Below, in pieces: positions 37,413-47,013 of a DNA stretch of 64,000 bases. Each line of letters opens with the position of its first letter. The first letter of the stretch is position 1. This DNA is from an uncultured Bacteroidia bacterium (GTDB lineage: Bacteria; Bacteroidota; Bacteroidia; Bacteroidales; Prolixibacteraceae), in assembly GCA_903897145.1 (NCBI GenBank), contig CAIUAN010000034.1, positions 42,582-106,581 of the forward strand. Direction: 5' to 3'. Both the position numbers and the translations under genes were made by a program. Under the pieces are notes generated by a model. It searched no databases. It was given only the letters and a program-made list of their open reading frames with translations, and was not told the DNA's origin.

Positions 37413-39458
37413 CTACTCAGTTTTTGCTAACTCAGACTTTGCCCAATTCAAATTGCCTTTTGCTAGCTTATGATTCGGATTTATTATTAAAGCTTGGGTT
37501 AAGGCATCGATCGCTTTTTGCCATTGAGCCATTTGAATATAAGCGGCCCCAATATTGTTATAAGCCCCAACATTTTTAGGATCTAATTTCAGGGCCTCCA
37601 GACACACATCGACACATTTTTGGAAGGCTTTCTTATTGTATAATACCAAGCTTTGATTGACATAATCCTGAGCTGAGAGTTGTTTTTTGGCTTTTCCATC
37701 ACCGATCGGTTTTCTCTCTGTTCCTGATTTTAGAAGTTTATTTCCTTCAACGCTCGTTGCATCTATTTTTAATATCTTATTGGATACCTCTACCAATTTA
37801 TCCCACTGTTGCGTATCATAATAGATATAAGCAAGCATTATTAGGCAATCAATGCTGTATGGATTAATCGCAATACCCTGTTTGATAATTTGTTCTGACT
37901 CTTCGTAAGACCCTTGATTTTTTAAATAACGAGCATAAAAATAATAAGGAGTATGAGAACTTCTGTGATTAAATAAAATTGATTTTTTAAAGCTAATAAT
38001 GGCTTCATCGCTTTTCCCCATCGCACCTTTTAGGACGCCGATATTCGTAAACAATGCTTCATAGTAAGGATTATAGATTAATGCCTTTTCAAAATAGATT
38101 TCAGCATCCGCATAATTGCCCTTTTCCATTTGAGTTAATCCATAATTCATTAAACCTCGCCCATTTGCAGGGCTTTTGACAGTCACATCAAACCAAAGTG
38201 ATTCTTCTGTACGCCAAACGATATTTCTTTTATAAACACCATAAGCATTCAAACCAAGAACCAAAAATACAGCCAATATAACACCTATTTGTAGCCACTT
38301 TGCATTCGCTGTAGTTTCCTTAACCTGCAGAACCCATAAATAAATAGCATATCCAACAGCTAAGGCCAATCCAATGAAGGAAAAAAACATTCGATGGTCA
38401 TTGGTAACCTCGGCAAATGGGACGACAGAAGAGGGCAATAGGGTAACCGCGAACCAGATCAATCCAAAAGATATTGGTCTTGTCTTCTTTTTATTAGATG
38501 TTTTAAATATAAAGTAGATTAGAGTTACAAGAAAAGTTAGACCGATAATGATTCTCTCATCAAAAATATTTCTAATAACACCCCAGTCTGAATCAGCTGA
38601 AAGATTTGCAGGAATAAAAAAGGCAATAAAATATTTAAGCCAAACATAGCTCTCCGTTAATAAATAATAGCCAAGTGGGTTTGACATGTCAGTTGTCGAA
38701 TGCATTTTCGACAGCGTATAATACTGCACAGCGGCAACGCAAAAGAATAAAGGAAGTAAGTTTAGGATCGTATTCAGAATAGCATTGAAATTCTTCTTTT
38801 CAAAATGACCTTTCAGGGAAATGTCTTTTTCAAATAGGTTGACATAGAAAAACAGTATAATCACCAAGGTTAAAACAGTTTCCTTTGCAAGAACGCCTAT
38901 CATTGCTGGAATAATATAGAGAAAGTATTTTCTTTTAGTTGGAGCAAGGATATAGATACCAAAGGAGAGTACAATAAAAAAAGTAGAGAGCACATCTGAC
39001 CTAGAGATGATGTAATTAATCGTTTCAGCATTAGCAGTATGCAAACCATACCAAGCTAGTATGAATAGTGCGGCATAATGGGTCCATTCAGTTTTTACCG
39101 ACAAACCTATTATTTTTCGATACACGAAAAATAATAAAGCTAACATTAAGCAGAACCAGATGAAGGTAGAGAGCTGAAAATAGAAGGGATTTAATCCCCC
39201 GCCTATCCAATAATCTATTGCTAGTGACATACTTACTAAAGGTCTTAATCCCCAATGCGAAGGCAGCGAACTAAACATTTCAGGGGAATAAAGGAACTTA
39301 GGCAAATTATCAAGGCTCCGGATATAAGGATTCGACTGAATCGCATGCGAATCATCGAAATGGAAAGTATTTTGAAAATGGTTGGAGTAACTAATCAATA
39401 AAATTGCAAAGAGCAAAATTACGGTCAGAATAAATTTTGTGTTAAACTGGATTTTCAT
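37413..39458 (-). CDS. TMTC-like membrane protein with GT-C domain and TPRs
   Basis: 681 residues. The N-terminal two-thirds has about twelve transmembrane helices. The first periplasmic loop has the acidic pair FHFDDSHAI (Asp35-Asp36), which is the catalytic-type motif of GT-C mannosyltransferases and eukaryotic TMTC proteins. From about residue 430 there are TPR pairs (ENYADAEIYFEKALIYNP, VGAYNNIGAAYIQMAQWQ). It is probably a lipid-linked sugar-dependent glycosyltransferase acting on the outer face of the inner membrane, but no substrate can be named. Confidence 0.75.
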   Translation of the reverse strand: MKIQFNTKFILTVILLFAILLISYSNHFQNTFHFDDSHAIQSNPYIRSLDNLPKFLYSPEMFSSLPSHWGLRPLVSMSLAIDYWIGGGLNPFYFQLSTFIWFCLMLALLFFVYRKIIGLSVKTEWTHYAALFILAWYGLHTANAETINYIISRSDVLSTFFIVLSFGIYILAPTKRKYFLYIIPAMIGVLAKETVLTLVIILFFYVNLFEKDISLKGHFEKKNFNAILNTILNLLPLFFCVAAVQYYTLSKMHSTTDMSNPLGYYLLTESYVWLKYFIAFFIPANLSADSDWGVIRNIFDERIIIGLTFLVTLIYFIFKTSNKKKTRPISFGLIWFAVTLLPSSVVPFAEVTNDHRMFFSFIGLALAVGYAIYLWVLQVKETTANAKWLQIGVILAVFLVLGLNAYGVYKRNIVWRTEESLWFDVTVKSPANGRGLMNYGLTQMEKGNYADAEIYFEKALIYNPYYEALFTNIGVLKGAMGKSDEAIISFKKSILFNHRSSHTPYYFYARYLKNQGSYEESEQIIKQGIAINPYSIDCLIMLAYIYYDTQQWDKLVEVSNKILKIDATSVEGNKLLKSGTERKPIGDGKAKKQLSAQDYVNQSLVLYNKKAFQKCVDVCLEALKLDPKNVGAYNNIGAAYIQMAQWQKAIDALTQALIINPNHKLAKGNLNWAKSELAKTE

Positions 39459-39607
39459 ATGATATTAAATTAAAATTCTTCAATAAGAGGAATTAGATCG
39501 CAAATCATAAGGTTTGCTAACTTCAAAAAATTTTAAGGAGAAAATTTTAATTCACTCTAATTTTACTTAGGGCTGTTTTTTTTAAAACATTTAGTAAATC
39601 TTGAGAG

Positions 39608-40114
39608 CTAGTTGATATATTCACTAAGCCATTTTCCAAGTTTTTTGCGGGTAAAGAAAATGCGGCTCTTAACCGTTCCTAAAGGAAGATCAAGCTTCTC
39701 TGCAATCTCTTTATACTTATAACCACTTAGAAATAGCTGAAATGGCTCGCGAAACTCTGGTTCAAGCATATCAATCTTCTTGTAGATCTCTTTCTCGGCA
39801 TGAATAGAGTCGGCTGCTGGCGAATAATCGTCTTTCGAAAACGACATCTGCAACATATGAGATGAACTCTCCAAGGTAGTCTTCGCTTTTACATTCCGAC
39901 GGTAATCATTGATAAAGGTATTTTTCATGATGGTATATACCCAGGCCATCAAATTGGTGTCGGCCGAAAACTTATCTTGGTAAGTTAAAGCCTTCAAATA
40001 AGTCTCTTGAACTAGATCATGCGCTTTGTCAGAATCACTAGTTAAACTTAAGGCAAAATAATATAATTTGTTATGAAGACTTGTCAAAGAATCTTGGAAT
40101 TGCGACTGTGTCAT
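39608..40114 (-). CDS. RNA polymerase ECF sigma factor
   Basis: 168 residues. Region 2 contains DKAHDLVQETYLKAL and the promoter-melting stretch NLMAWVYTIMKNTFINDYRR. Region 4 contains PLGTVKSRIFFTRKKL. No anti-sigma gene is adjacent, and no sensor is seen in the 507-bp spacer upstream. It may control the neighbouring envelope genes. Confidence 0.9.
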   Translation of the reverse strand: MTQSQFQDSLTSLHNKLYYFALSLTSDSDKAHDLVQETYLKALTYQDKFSADTNLMAWVYTIMKNTFINDYRRNVKAKTTLESSSHMLQMSFSKDDYSPAADSIHAEKEIYKKIDMLEPEFREPFQLFLSGYKYKEIAEKLDLPLGTVKSRIFFTRKKLGKWLSEYIN

Positions 40115-40621
40115 ACTTAATTAAGCCAATTATTTGTTTTAATTACTAAACGGCACTCCAAAGTTATTAAAGAGAAGACGAATAAGCAACTAAGAATCAA
40201 TTTCAAAGCTCCAATTTAAAACATTATATTGATTCATTCTAAATAAGGAATTGCTAATTACCAATCCAACAAGACGCTCCATCGAAATCCGAAATGGATT
40301 ATAAATTAGAGGAAACGAAAAAAAAAATATTTATTTCGATGCGCCTCGATGAACTCAGAAGTTAAATACCTGATATTTAGCAGTTTTAAGCTCCATTCAG
40401 TTGCTTTGAAATTAGCAAATTAGAACGGTGAGATCGACGAACAAAACCTTCCAAACTTGCCGCTCCAAACAGATTAGTTGAGTGTCTAATGCAAAATATA
40501 TATCTTTAGCTAAAATATAGAATTTATACTTGAAGTATTACTACAACGAACCTATGCAAAGGTAAGTAAGTTAGTATTTTACAACATAAACCTAGAATAT
40601 ATTAACCTTTACAATTCCGTT
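40115..40621. other. Intergenic region between sigma factor and UDP-sugar dehydrogenase
   Basis: This 507-bp divergent spacer must hold the promoters of both flanking genes. No clear gene, repeat or RNA was recognised. Confidence 0.4.
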
Positions 40622-41917
40622 ATGCAACCAATCCGTATCGCAGTAATTGGACTCGGCTACGTAGGACTGCCGCTCGCTCGGCTTTTTGCTGCCAAATATC
40701 CAGTCATTGGATTTGATTCGAATCATAAAAGAGTCGAAGAACTAAACCTCGGCAATGACCATACTTTAGAAGTCGAAGAGCAGCTATTAAAGGCAACTAT
40801 TGTCCCTTCCAATCCAATTGATGCTGGTGTTAATGGTCTGTTTTGCTCTGTCGATGCTGCGGATCTTAAGGATTGCAATTTTTACATTGTCACCGTTCCT
40901 ACCCCAGTTGATAAAAACAACAAGCCTGACTTAACCCCTTTGTTATTAGCTACCGAGACCGTAGCCAAGGTTATTTCAAAGGGTGATATTATTGTGTACG
41001 AATCAACCGTTTATCCTGGAGCCACCGAAGATGACTGTATCCCAGTTATTGAACGTGTATCTGGCTTGCGCTACAACATCGATTTCTTTGCTGGTTATAG
41101 CCCTGAGAGAATTAATCCAGGAGATAAAGAGCATACGGTTGAAAAGATTCAAAAGATCACCTCTGGGTCAACACCTGAGATAGCTGAGCGTGTAGATCAG
41201 ATCTATCGCACGGTTATCTTGGCAGGCACGCATAAGGCGGCAAGTATTAAAGTGGCAGAGGCTGCAAAAGTGATTGAGAATAGTCAGCGTGATATCAACA
41301 TTGCCTTTGTGAATGAGTTAGCTAAGATATTTAATGCCATGGACATTGACACACAAGATGTTTTAGAGGCGGCTGGCACCAAATGGAATTTCCTCTCGTT
41401 TAAACCTGGATTAGTTGGAGGTCACTGTATTGGAGTAGATCCTTACTATTTAGCCCAGAAATCGCAAGAGGCGGGCTATCATCCAGAGATTATCTTGGCT
41501 GGAAGAAGACTCAACGATGGAATGGGAAAATATATTGCCACTGAAGTGGTCAAACTAATGATCCAGAATGAGATCAAGGTGAACAAATCTAAAGTTCTTC
41601 TTTTAGGGATAACGTTTAAGGAAAACTGCACAGATATTCGAAATACCAAAGCCATTGATATCTACCACGAACTTAAAAGTTATGGCATAGCTGTTGATAT
41701 TGTTGATCCTTGGGCTTCAAAAGACGAGGTGAAAGCAGAATATGGCCTTCCGTTAGGATCGAAAGTTGATGAGCAGGTGAATTACAGCGCAGTGATTCTA
41801 GCAGTGGCTCACCGTCAATTTAAATCACTTGATCTAAAGCAATTTAAAGACAAAGGAGCCATCATTTACGACGTAAAGGGGATCTTGCCACGTGACCTTA
41901 TCAACGCTCGCCTTTAG
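40622..41917 (+). CDS. Nucleotide sugar dehydrogenase (UDP-HexNAc, WbpA/TviB type)
   Basis: 431 residues. NAD-binding [17 protein letters not shown] opens the protein. The catalytic cysteine is Cys269 in [16 protein letters not shown]. The middle helix [18 protein letters not shown], and absence of a UGD-type tail, place it with WbpA/TviB enzymes that oxidise UDP-N-acetylhexosamines to the uronic acids used in capsules and O-antigens. It is divergent from the sigma factor gene and convergent with the saccharopine-dehydrogenase-like gene. Confidence 0.88.
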   Translation: MQPIRIAVIGLGYVGLPLARLFAAKYPVIGFDSNHKRVEELNLGNDHTLEVEEQLLKATIVPSNPIDAGVNGLFCSVDAADLKDCNFYIVTVPTPVDKNNKPDLTPLLLATETVAKVISKGDIIVYESTVYPGATEDDCIPVIERVSGLRYNIDFFAGYSPERINPGDKEHTVEKIQKITSGSTPEIAERVDQIYRTVILAGTHKAASIKVAEAAKVIENSQRDINIAFVNELAKIFNAMDIDTQDVLEAAGTKWNFLSFKPGLVGGHCIGVDPYYLAQKSQEAGYHPEIILAGRRLNDGMGKYIATEVVKLMIQNEIKVNKSKVLLLGITFKENCTDIRNTKAIDIYHELKSYGIAVDIVDPWASKDEVKAEYGLPLGSKVDEQVNYSAVILAVAHRQFKSLDLKQFKDKGAIIYDVKGILPRDLINARL

Positions 41918-41957
41918 GATCTAATCAAGCTTACTACAATTCAATACCGTTTGGAAA

Positions 41958-43154
41958 TTAATCCATTTCCAAAGGTACATCGTGTAATTCCCACCATGGA
42001 AGTCCATGCAGATTAAGCTGCTTCATAAATGGATCAGGATTAAACTCTTCCACGTTAAACACGCCTGGTTTTTTCCACTCCCCTGTTAGGAACATCATAG
42101 CCCCAATCATTGTTGGAACACCAGTGGTGTAGCTAACAGCCTGCGTACTTGTTTCGGCATACGCAGCTTCATGACTGCAATTGTTGTAGATATAATAGGT
42201 CTTTTTCTTCTTATCTTTAATCCCCTTGATCCGGCAACCGATCGAAGTTTCACCAATGTAGTTCGCCCCTAATTCCTCAGGTGCTGGCAAAACAGCTTTT
42301 AGGAACTGAATTGGAACGATCTCTTTTCCTTCGTACATAATCGGTTTAATTCCGGCCATTCCAATATTTTGAATCACACGAAGGTGTGTAAGATATTCTT
42401 GTCCAAAAGTCATCCAGAACCGAGCTTTTTTCAAGGTTGGAAAATTCTTCACCAACGACTCAAGCTCCTCGTGATAGATCACATACGACTCACGCTCACC
42501 AATATGAGGATACGTAAGGGCCTTATGAATTTCGTGGGGCTCAGTAACTACCCAAGCTCCATTTTCCCAATATTTTCCCTTTTGAGTCACCTCTCTGATG
42601 TTGATCTCAGGGTTGAAATTGGTCGCAAAAGCTTTTCCATGATCACCGGCATTACAATCGACGATATCGAGGTATTGAATCTCATCGAAGTGATATTTAG
42701 CAGCCCAGGCTGTAAAGACACTAGTCACTCCAGGATCGAAACCACATCCTAAGATGGCAGTAAGACCGGCTTTTTTAAAGCGATCTTGATAGGCCCATTG
42801 CCAGCTATATTCAAATTTTGCTTCATCTTTGGGTTCGTAATTGGCAGTATCGAGGTATGAAACACCCGTCTCCAAGCAAGCATCCATGATGGTCAAGTCT
42901 TGATAAGGCAGCGCTACGTTAACCACCAAGTCAGGTTTGAACGACTGAATCAAGGCCACCAATTGAGGCACCTCATCCGCATCGACTTGAGCAGTCTGAA
43001 CTCTATTATTTCCGATACGAGCTGCAATAGCATCGCATTTCGACTTTGTACGACTTGCCAGCATAATTGAAGTGAAAACTTCAGGTAATCCAGCCATTTT
43101 ATGTGCGACCACAGTTCCAACGCCGCCTGCACCAATAATTAATACTCTTCCCAT
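41958..43154 (-). CDS. Saccharopine dehydrogenase family protein, carboxynorspermidine synthase-like
   Basis: 398 residues. NADP-binding RVLIIGAGGVGTVVAHK opens the protein. GCGFDPGVTSVFTAWAAKYHFDE and YLDIVDCNAGDHGK are typical of carboxy(nor)spermidine dehydrogenase, which condenses aspartate semialdehyde with a diamine (putrescine or diaminopropane). The product is decarboxylated by NspC (not in this window). Together with agmatine genes at 46-48 kb this suggests a non-SAM route to spermidine. Confidence 0.82.
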   Translation of the reverse strand: MGRVLIIGAGGVGTVVAHKMAGLPEVFTSIMLASRTKSKCDAIAARIGNNRVQTAQVDADEVPQLVALIQSFKPDLVVNVALPYQDLTIMDACLETGVSYLDTANYEPKDEAKFEYSWQWAYQDRFKKAGLTAILGCGFDPGVTSVFTAWAAKYHFDEIQYLDIVDCNAGDHGKAFATNFNPEINIREVTQKGKYWENGAWVVTEPHEIHKALTYPHIGERESYVIYHEELESLVKNFPTLKKARFWMTFGQEYLTHLRVIQNIGMAGIKPIMYEGKEIVPIQFLKAVLPAPEELGANYIGETSIGCRIKGIKDKKKKTYYIYNNCSHEAAYAETSTQAVSYTTGVPTMIGAMMFLTGEWKKPGVFNVEEFNPDPFMKQLNLHGLPWWELHDVPLEMD

Positions 43155-43357
43155 TTAATGATCCGAATGAATAGAATTATACATTGAAATATCTTATGCA
43201 AAATAACTATATTTTTCAGTGTCTTTTATGATTTATTATTAAAAGAAAATTAATTTGTACTTTTAAAAACCTAACAATCTAAATTTTCAAGCAACCGATT
43301 CTGAATCAGTAATATTCAGAAGTGAAATGATCTTCATTGCAAATTAATTTAACCTTC

Positions 43358-45514
43358 GTGAAACGTTATCTATTCTGTCTGACAGCCTTTTTTATTGTAT
43401 CAAAAAGCTATTCACAAACGACTAATTCTACATTTATTAGAACTCAAAAGCCATGGACCTATTGGTGGTGGCAAGGGAGTGCTGTGGATTCAGCGGGGAT
43501 TAAGAATCAGTTGCAACAATTCAAGCTGTCTGGTTTAGGAGGTGCTCATATCATCCCTATTTATGGCGTGCGAGGTGAAGAATCACATTTCTTACCATTC
43601 TTAGGAAAAGATTGGCTGACAATTTTTAAATATACCTGCGAAGAGGCCAAGAAGCTTGACTTAGGTATCGACCTATCCAATGGTACGGGTTGGCCATTTG
43701 GTGGACCTAAGATAACCAGCGAAGAGGCACCAAAACAACTGGTATTTACCGAGCTCCAAGCGAATGACACTTTAAACATCAAAAAAGCATTCGGAAAAAA
43801 TACTTTCTCAACGGCTCAAATTTTTAAAATAGATGCGAATGGAGTCTATACTGCATTAACTGTTAATCAATTGCACGAACTGACTAACTCAAGTCCGACT
43901 CCTAAGATACTTATGATAACGTACGAATCAACCAACCAGAAAGTTAAGCGAGCAGCACCTGGTGGCGAAGGACTTGTGGTCGATCATTTTGATCCGAAGG
44001 CTATGTCGCGATATCTTGGCTTGTTTGATTCAACCATATTTGCGAGTTCATCAAAAGCTCCTCTCCGAGCACTCTACAACGATTCCTATGAAGTGTTTGG
44101 CGCCAATTGGTCCACTGATTTCTTTAAGGTCTTTAAACAACAGCATCACTATGATTTACAAGATATTACATATATATTAAGTCCGAATTACCCTGCAGGA
44201 ATTCAGAAGGAGAAAACCATGTCGGATTACAGAGAAACATTATCCTCGATGTTATATGCAACAGAATCTGTCTGGGCAAAATGGGCCGAGACCCATAACG
44301 TTTCGACACGTTACCAGGCGCATGGAGCACCTGGTAATCTGCTTGACCTCTATGCCCTATCGACCATTCCAGAGACCGAATCTTTTGGGAGCAGCAGTTT
44401 TAAGATCCCATTAGTGCGTGTGGATCCCGATTATGAGGAGAAAAATTTCGGTCGACCAAATCCATTGATACTCAAGCTAGCCTCCTCTCCTGCCCATTTA
44501 CTTGATAAAAAACTTATTGCTTCAGAGACTTCAACGTGGTTAGGAAACCATTTCAAAGTTGCCCTATCACAAATTAAGCCTCAGATAGATGAGTTATTTA
44601 TTTCGGGTATTAACCATATTTTTTACCATGGAACAACCTATTCACCCCCATCAGAAAAGTTTCCAGGTCGACTCTTTTATGCCTCTACAAATTATGGTCC
44701 ATCGGCTCATTTTAAAAATGAACTCCCACTGCTAAATCACTATATTTCAGCGTGTCAGCAGCAATTACAAAATTCATCACCTGACAATGACATCTTGGTT
44801 TATATGCCAATATATGACTTCTGGTCCAATACCAAAGAACCAATTTTATTCTCATTTTCAGTCCATCATGCCGACAAATGGTTTCTACACAATCCTTTTG
44901 GCGAACTAGTCAACCATCTCTGGAATTCAGGCTATAGCTTTGACTACATATCTGACCTACAGCTTAGCAAGTTGAAATACAATTCAGATCGCTCAGCATC
45001 GATTGGAAAAAATCGATATCAAGTGATTGTTGTTCCCGCCACCACGAACATCCCACTCGGAACTTTAAACCATCTCTTAGAGCTTTCCAAACAAGGATTA
45101 AAAGTAATTTTTCAGGATAGGTTGCCACTTTCGTTGCCAGGAAATGGTCGAAACGAGCAGCAAAAACAGTTTGATCGAACCAAAGAGCTTTGTATGGTTA
45201 GTAAAAACATAGTAGTTGGTGATGTGGACAGTGCTTTAAATAATATCAATATCAAGCATGAAACTCTTCCCTCCGTTGGATTAAACTTTATTCGATCGAA
45301 GACAAAAACTGGCCTATCCTATTTTATTACCAATCTTTCGAACCAGTTTCAGTGCGACACTATAACTCTTTCTGCTTCTGCAGAGTCATTAGAATACTTT
45401 AATCCACTGACTAATGAGCATGGATTAATCGCATTTAAAAAAGTTGATAAGACCATCAAAACCAAACTCTATCTACCCCCCTGGAAGCTCTTGTTTCTTG
45501 AATACATTCAGTAA
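43358..45514 (+). CDS. GH106-like alpha-L-rhamnosidase, N-terminal part (frameshifted gene)
   Basis: Exported protein (start GTG at 43358; signal LFCLTAFFIVSKSYSQ). It carries the GH106 pattern WTYWWWQGSAVDSAGIKNQL, DLSNGTGWPFGGPKI, DSYEVFGANWSTDF, RYQAHGAPGNLLD, ETESFG and EIDELFISGINHIFYHGTTY, and would remove alpha-L-rhamnose from plant or bacterial glycans. The frame ends early at TAA 45512-45514. The other frame continues the protein, so a single nucleotide extra in the six-C tract at 45476-45481 best explains the break. Confidence 0.75.
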   Translation: MKRYLFCLTAFFIVSKSYSQTTNSTFIRTQKPWTYWWWQGSAVDSAGIKNQLQQFKLSGLGGAHIIPIYGVRGEESHFLPFLGKDWLTIFKYTCEEAKKLDLGIDLSNGTGWPFGGPKITSEEAPKQLVFTELQANDTLNIKKAFGKNTFSTAQIFKIDANGVYTALTVNQLHELTNSSPTPKILMITYESTNQKVKRAAPGGEGLVVDHFDPKAMSRYLGLFDSTIFASSSKAPLRALYNDSYEVFGANWSTDFFKVFKQQHHYDLQDITYILSPNYPAGIQKEKTMSDYRETLSSMLYATESVWAKWAETHNVSTRYQAHGAPGNLLDLYALSTIPETESFGSSSFKIPLVRVDPDYEEKNFGRPNPLILKLASSPAHLLDKKLIASETSTWLGNHFKVALSQIKPQIDELFISGINHIFYHGTTYSPPSEKFPGRLFYASTNYGPSAHFKNELPLLNHYISACQQQLQNSSPDNDILVYMPIYDFWSNTKEPILFSFSVHHADKWFLHNPFGELVNHLWNSGYSFDYISDLQLSKLKYNSDRSASIGKNRYQVIVVPATTNIPLGTLNHLLELSKQGLKVIFQDRLPLSLPGNGRNEQQKQFDRTKELCMVSKNIVVGDVDSALNNINIKHETLPSVGLNFIRSKTKTGLSYFITNLSNQFQCDTITLSASAESLEYFNPLTNEHGLIAFKKVDKTIKTKLYLPPWKLLFLEYIQ

Positions 45515-46070
45515 GTCAAAAGTTGAAAACGAATATCATTTTCCGGTTACCTCCAAATCGAATCTAGATCTAACCAATTGGAGCGTTAGCTTTAAGGAAG
45601 GTGAGCCATTTATTCCAGCGACAACTTTTAATCCGAAAGAGCTTACAAGCTGGACTACCTGGCAAGACTCAACACTTAATTGGTATAATGGTTATGGAAA
45701 CTATCAGACAACCATCACCTTACCAGAGGCTTGGAAGCAATATAAAGGGGTTTATCTAAAAATAGAAGATCTACGCGAGACAGCCAACATAAATCTAAAT
45801 GGCGTCGATTGTGGCACCATCTGGGCAGTCCCATTTGAGATTTTTATTCCTATCGTTAAGTTTAAGATTGGTCAACCTAACAGGTTTATATTAAAGGTTA
45901 GAAACCTATCAGCCAATCAGGCAAGGTATTTGGATACTTATGGAGTTAACTGGAAACATTTTTATGATGCGAACATCGTAGACATCACTTATCGGCCTTT
46001 TGATGCCTCAAAATGGAAACCAGTGGAATCAGGAATAATTGGAAAAGTTAAGCTTGTAGCTATTGAGTAA
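45444..46070 (+). CDS. C-terminal part of the frameshifted GH106-like enzyme
   Basis: The +1 frame (homologous part from about 45482) continues after the C tract as LPPGSSCFLNTFSKS and then carries a GH2-like sugar-binding beta-sandwich: NWYNGYGNYQTTITLPE, YLKIEDLRETANINLNG, GTIWAVPFEIFI. The natural join gives a protein of about 911 residues, the usual size. It ends 2 bp from the stop of the convergent amidase gene. Confidence 0.75.
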   Translation: MIRPSKPNSIYPPGSSCFLNTFSKSKVENEYHFPVTSKSNLDLTNWSVSFKEGEPFIPATTFNPKELTSWTTWQDSTLNWYNGYGNYQTTITLPEAWKQYKGVYLKIEDLRETANINLNGVDCGTIWAVPFEIFIPIVKFKIGQPNRFILKVRNLSANQARYLDTYGVNWKHFYDANIVDITYRPFDASKWKPVESGIIGKVKLVAIE

Positions 46071-46072
46071 GG

Positions 46073-46951
46073 CTAGTCGATAAATCGTTTAGTGAGATCA
46101 CCGTAGGCATCGATACGTCGATCGCGCAAGAAAGGCCACCAACGACGGACAGCTTCTGATCGGGCTAGATCTAGGTCAACGATTAGATTGGCCTCATGAT
46201 CTTGAGAAGCCACTGCAAGTAGTTCGCCCTGAGGACCTGCCACAAAACTATTTCCCCAGAATGTTATGCCATTGGTTTGTCCAGAAGGATCTGGTTCATG
46301 ACCTGTCCTGTTTACACTGACCACCGGTAATCCATTTGCTACGGCATGACCGCGCTGAGAGATAACCCATGCCTCCAGCTGACGATTTTTCTCCTCGTCA
46401 AGATCAGAAGATTCAAATCCAATGGCAGTTGGATAGATCAGAATATCTGCTCCTGCTAATGCCATTAAGCGTGCCGCCTCAGGATACCATTGATCCCAAC
46501 AAACCAGTACACCTAGTTTTCCAACTGAAGTCTGAATGGGCTTAAAACCAATATCACCAGGTGTAAAATAGAATTTCTCATAATAAGCAGGGTCATCGGG
46601 GATATGCATCTTGCGATATTTCCCTGCTATGGTGCCATCTTTTTCAAATACGACTGCTGTATTGTGATAAAGACCGGCTGAGCGCTTTTCAAATAGTGAG
46701 GTAACTAATACTATCTGATGCTTCTGGGCCAAGGCTCCGTAAAAATTAGTCGATTCACCTGGAATAGTCTCTGCAAGATCAAATTTTAATGGATCTTCAG
46801 TCTGACAAAAATAGACCGAATTATGAAGTTCCTGTAAAACGACAAGCTCTGCCCCTTGCTCTGCACAATGGGCAATATTTGAAGCTAATTTTAGTTTATT
46901 GGCTTCAATATCTGAGCTATTTTTTTGTTGTATCAAGGATACTTTCAACAT
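46073..46951 (-). CDS. aguB: N-carbamoylputrescine amidase
   Basis: 292 residues, nitrilase superfamily. The triad Glu41, Lys114 (YRKMHIPDD) and Cys151 (CWDQWYPEAARL) is present. It splits N-carbamoylputrescine to putrescine, ammonia and CO2. It is downstream of agmatine deiminase (62 bp) so the two form an agmatine-to-putrescine route. The strong sequence motif and partner make the specific role likely. Confidence 0.92.
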   Translation of the reverse strand: MLKVSLIQQKNSSDIEANKLKLASNIAHCAEQGAELVVLQELHNSVYFCQTEDPLKFDLAETIPGESTNFYGALAQKHQIVLVTSLFEKRSAGLYHNTAVVFEKDGTIAGKYRKMHIPDDPAYYEKFYFTPGDIGFKPIQTSVGKLGVLVCWDQWYPEAARLMALAGADILIYPTAIGFESSDLDEEKNRQLEAWVISQRGHAVANGLPVVSVNRTGHEPDPSGQTNGITFWGNSFVAGPQGELLAVASQDHEANLIVDLDLARSEAVRRWWPFLRDRRIDAYGDLTKRFID

Positions 46952-47013
46952 ATTAGGAGCTATTAAATCTATAGTTTGTTTAGATATGATTGCAGGTACA
47001 AAAATAGTAATTA

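Noticed and set aside
45476..45514. Programmed frameshift or stop read-through in the GH106-like gene
   Set aside because: No slippery heptamer or downstream structure is visible; a plain indel in the C tract explains the break more simply.
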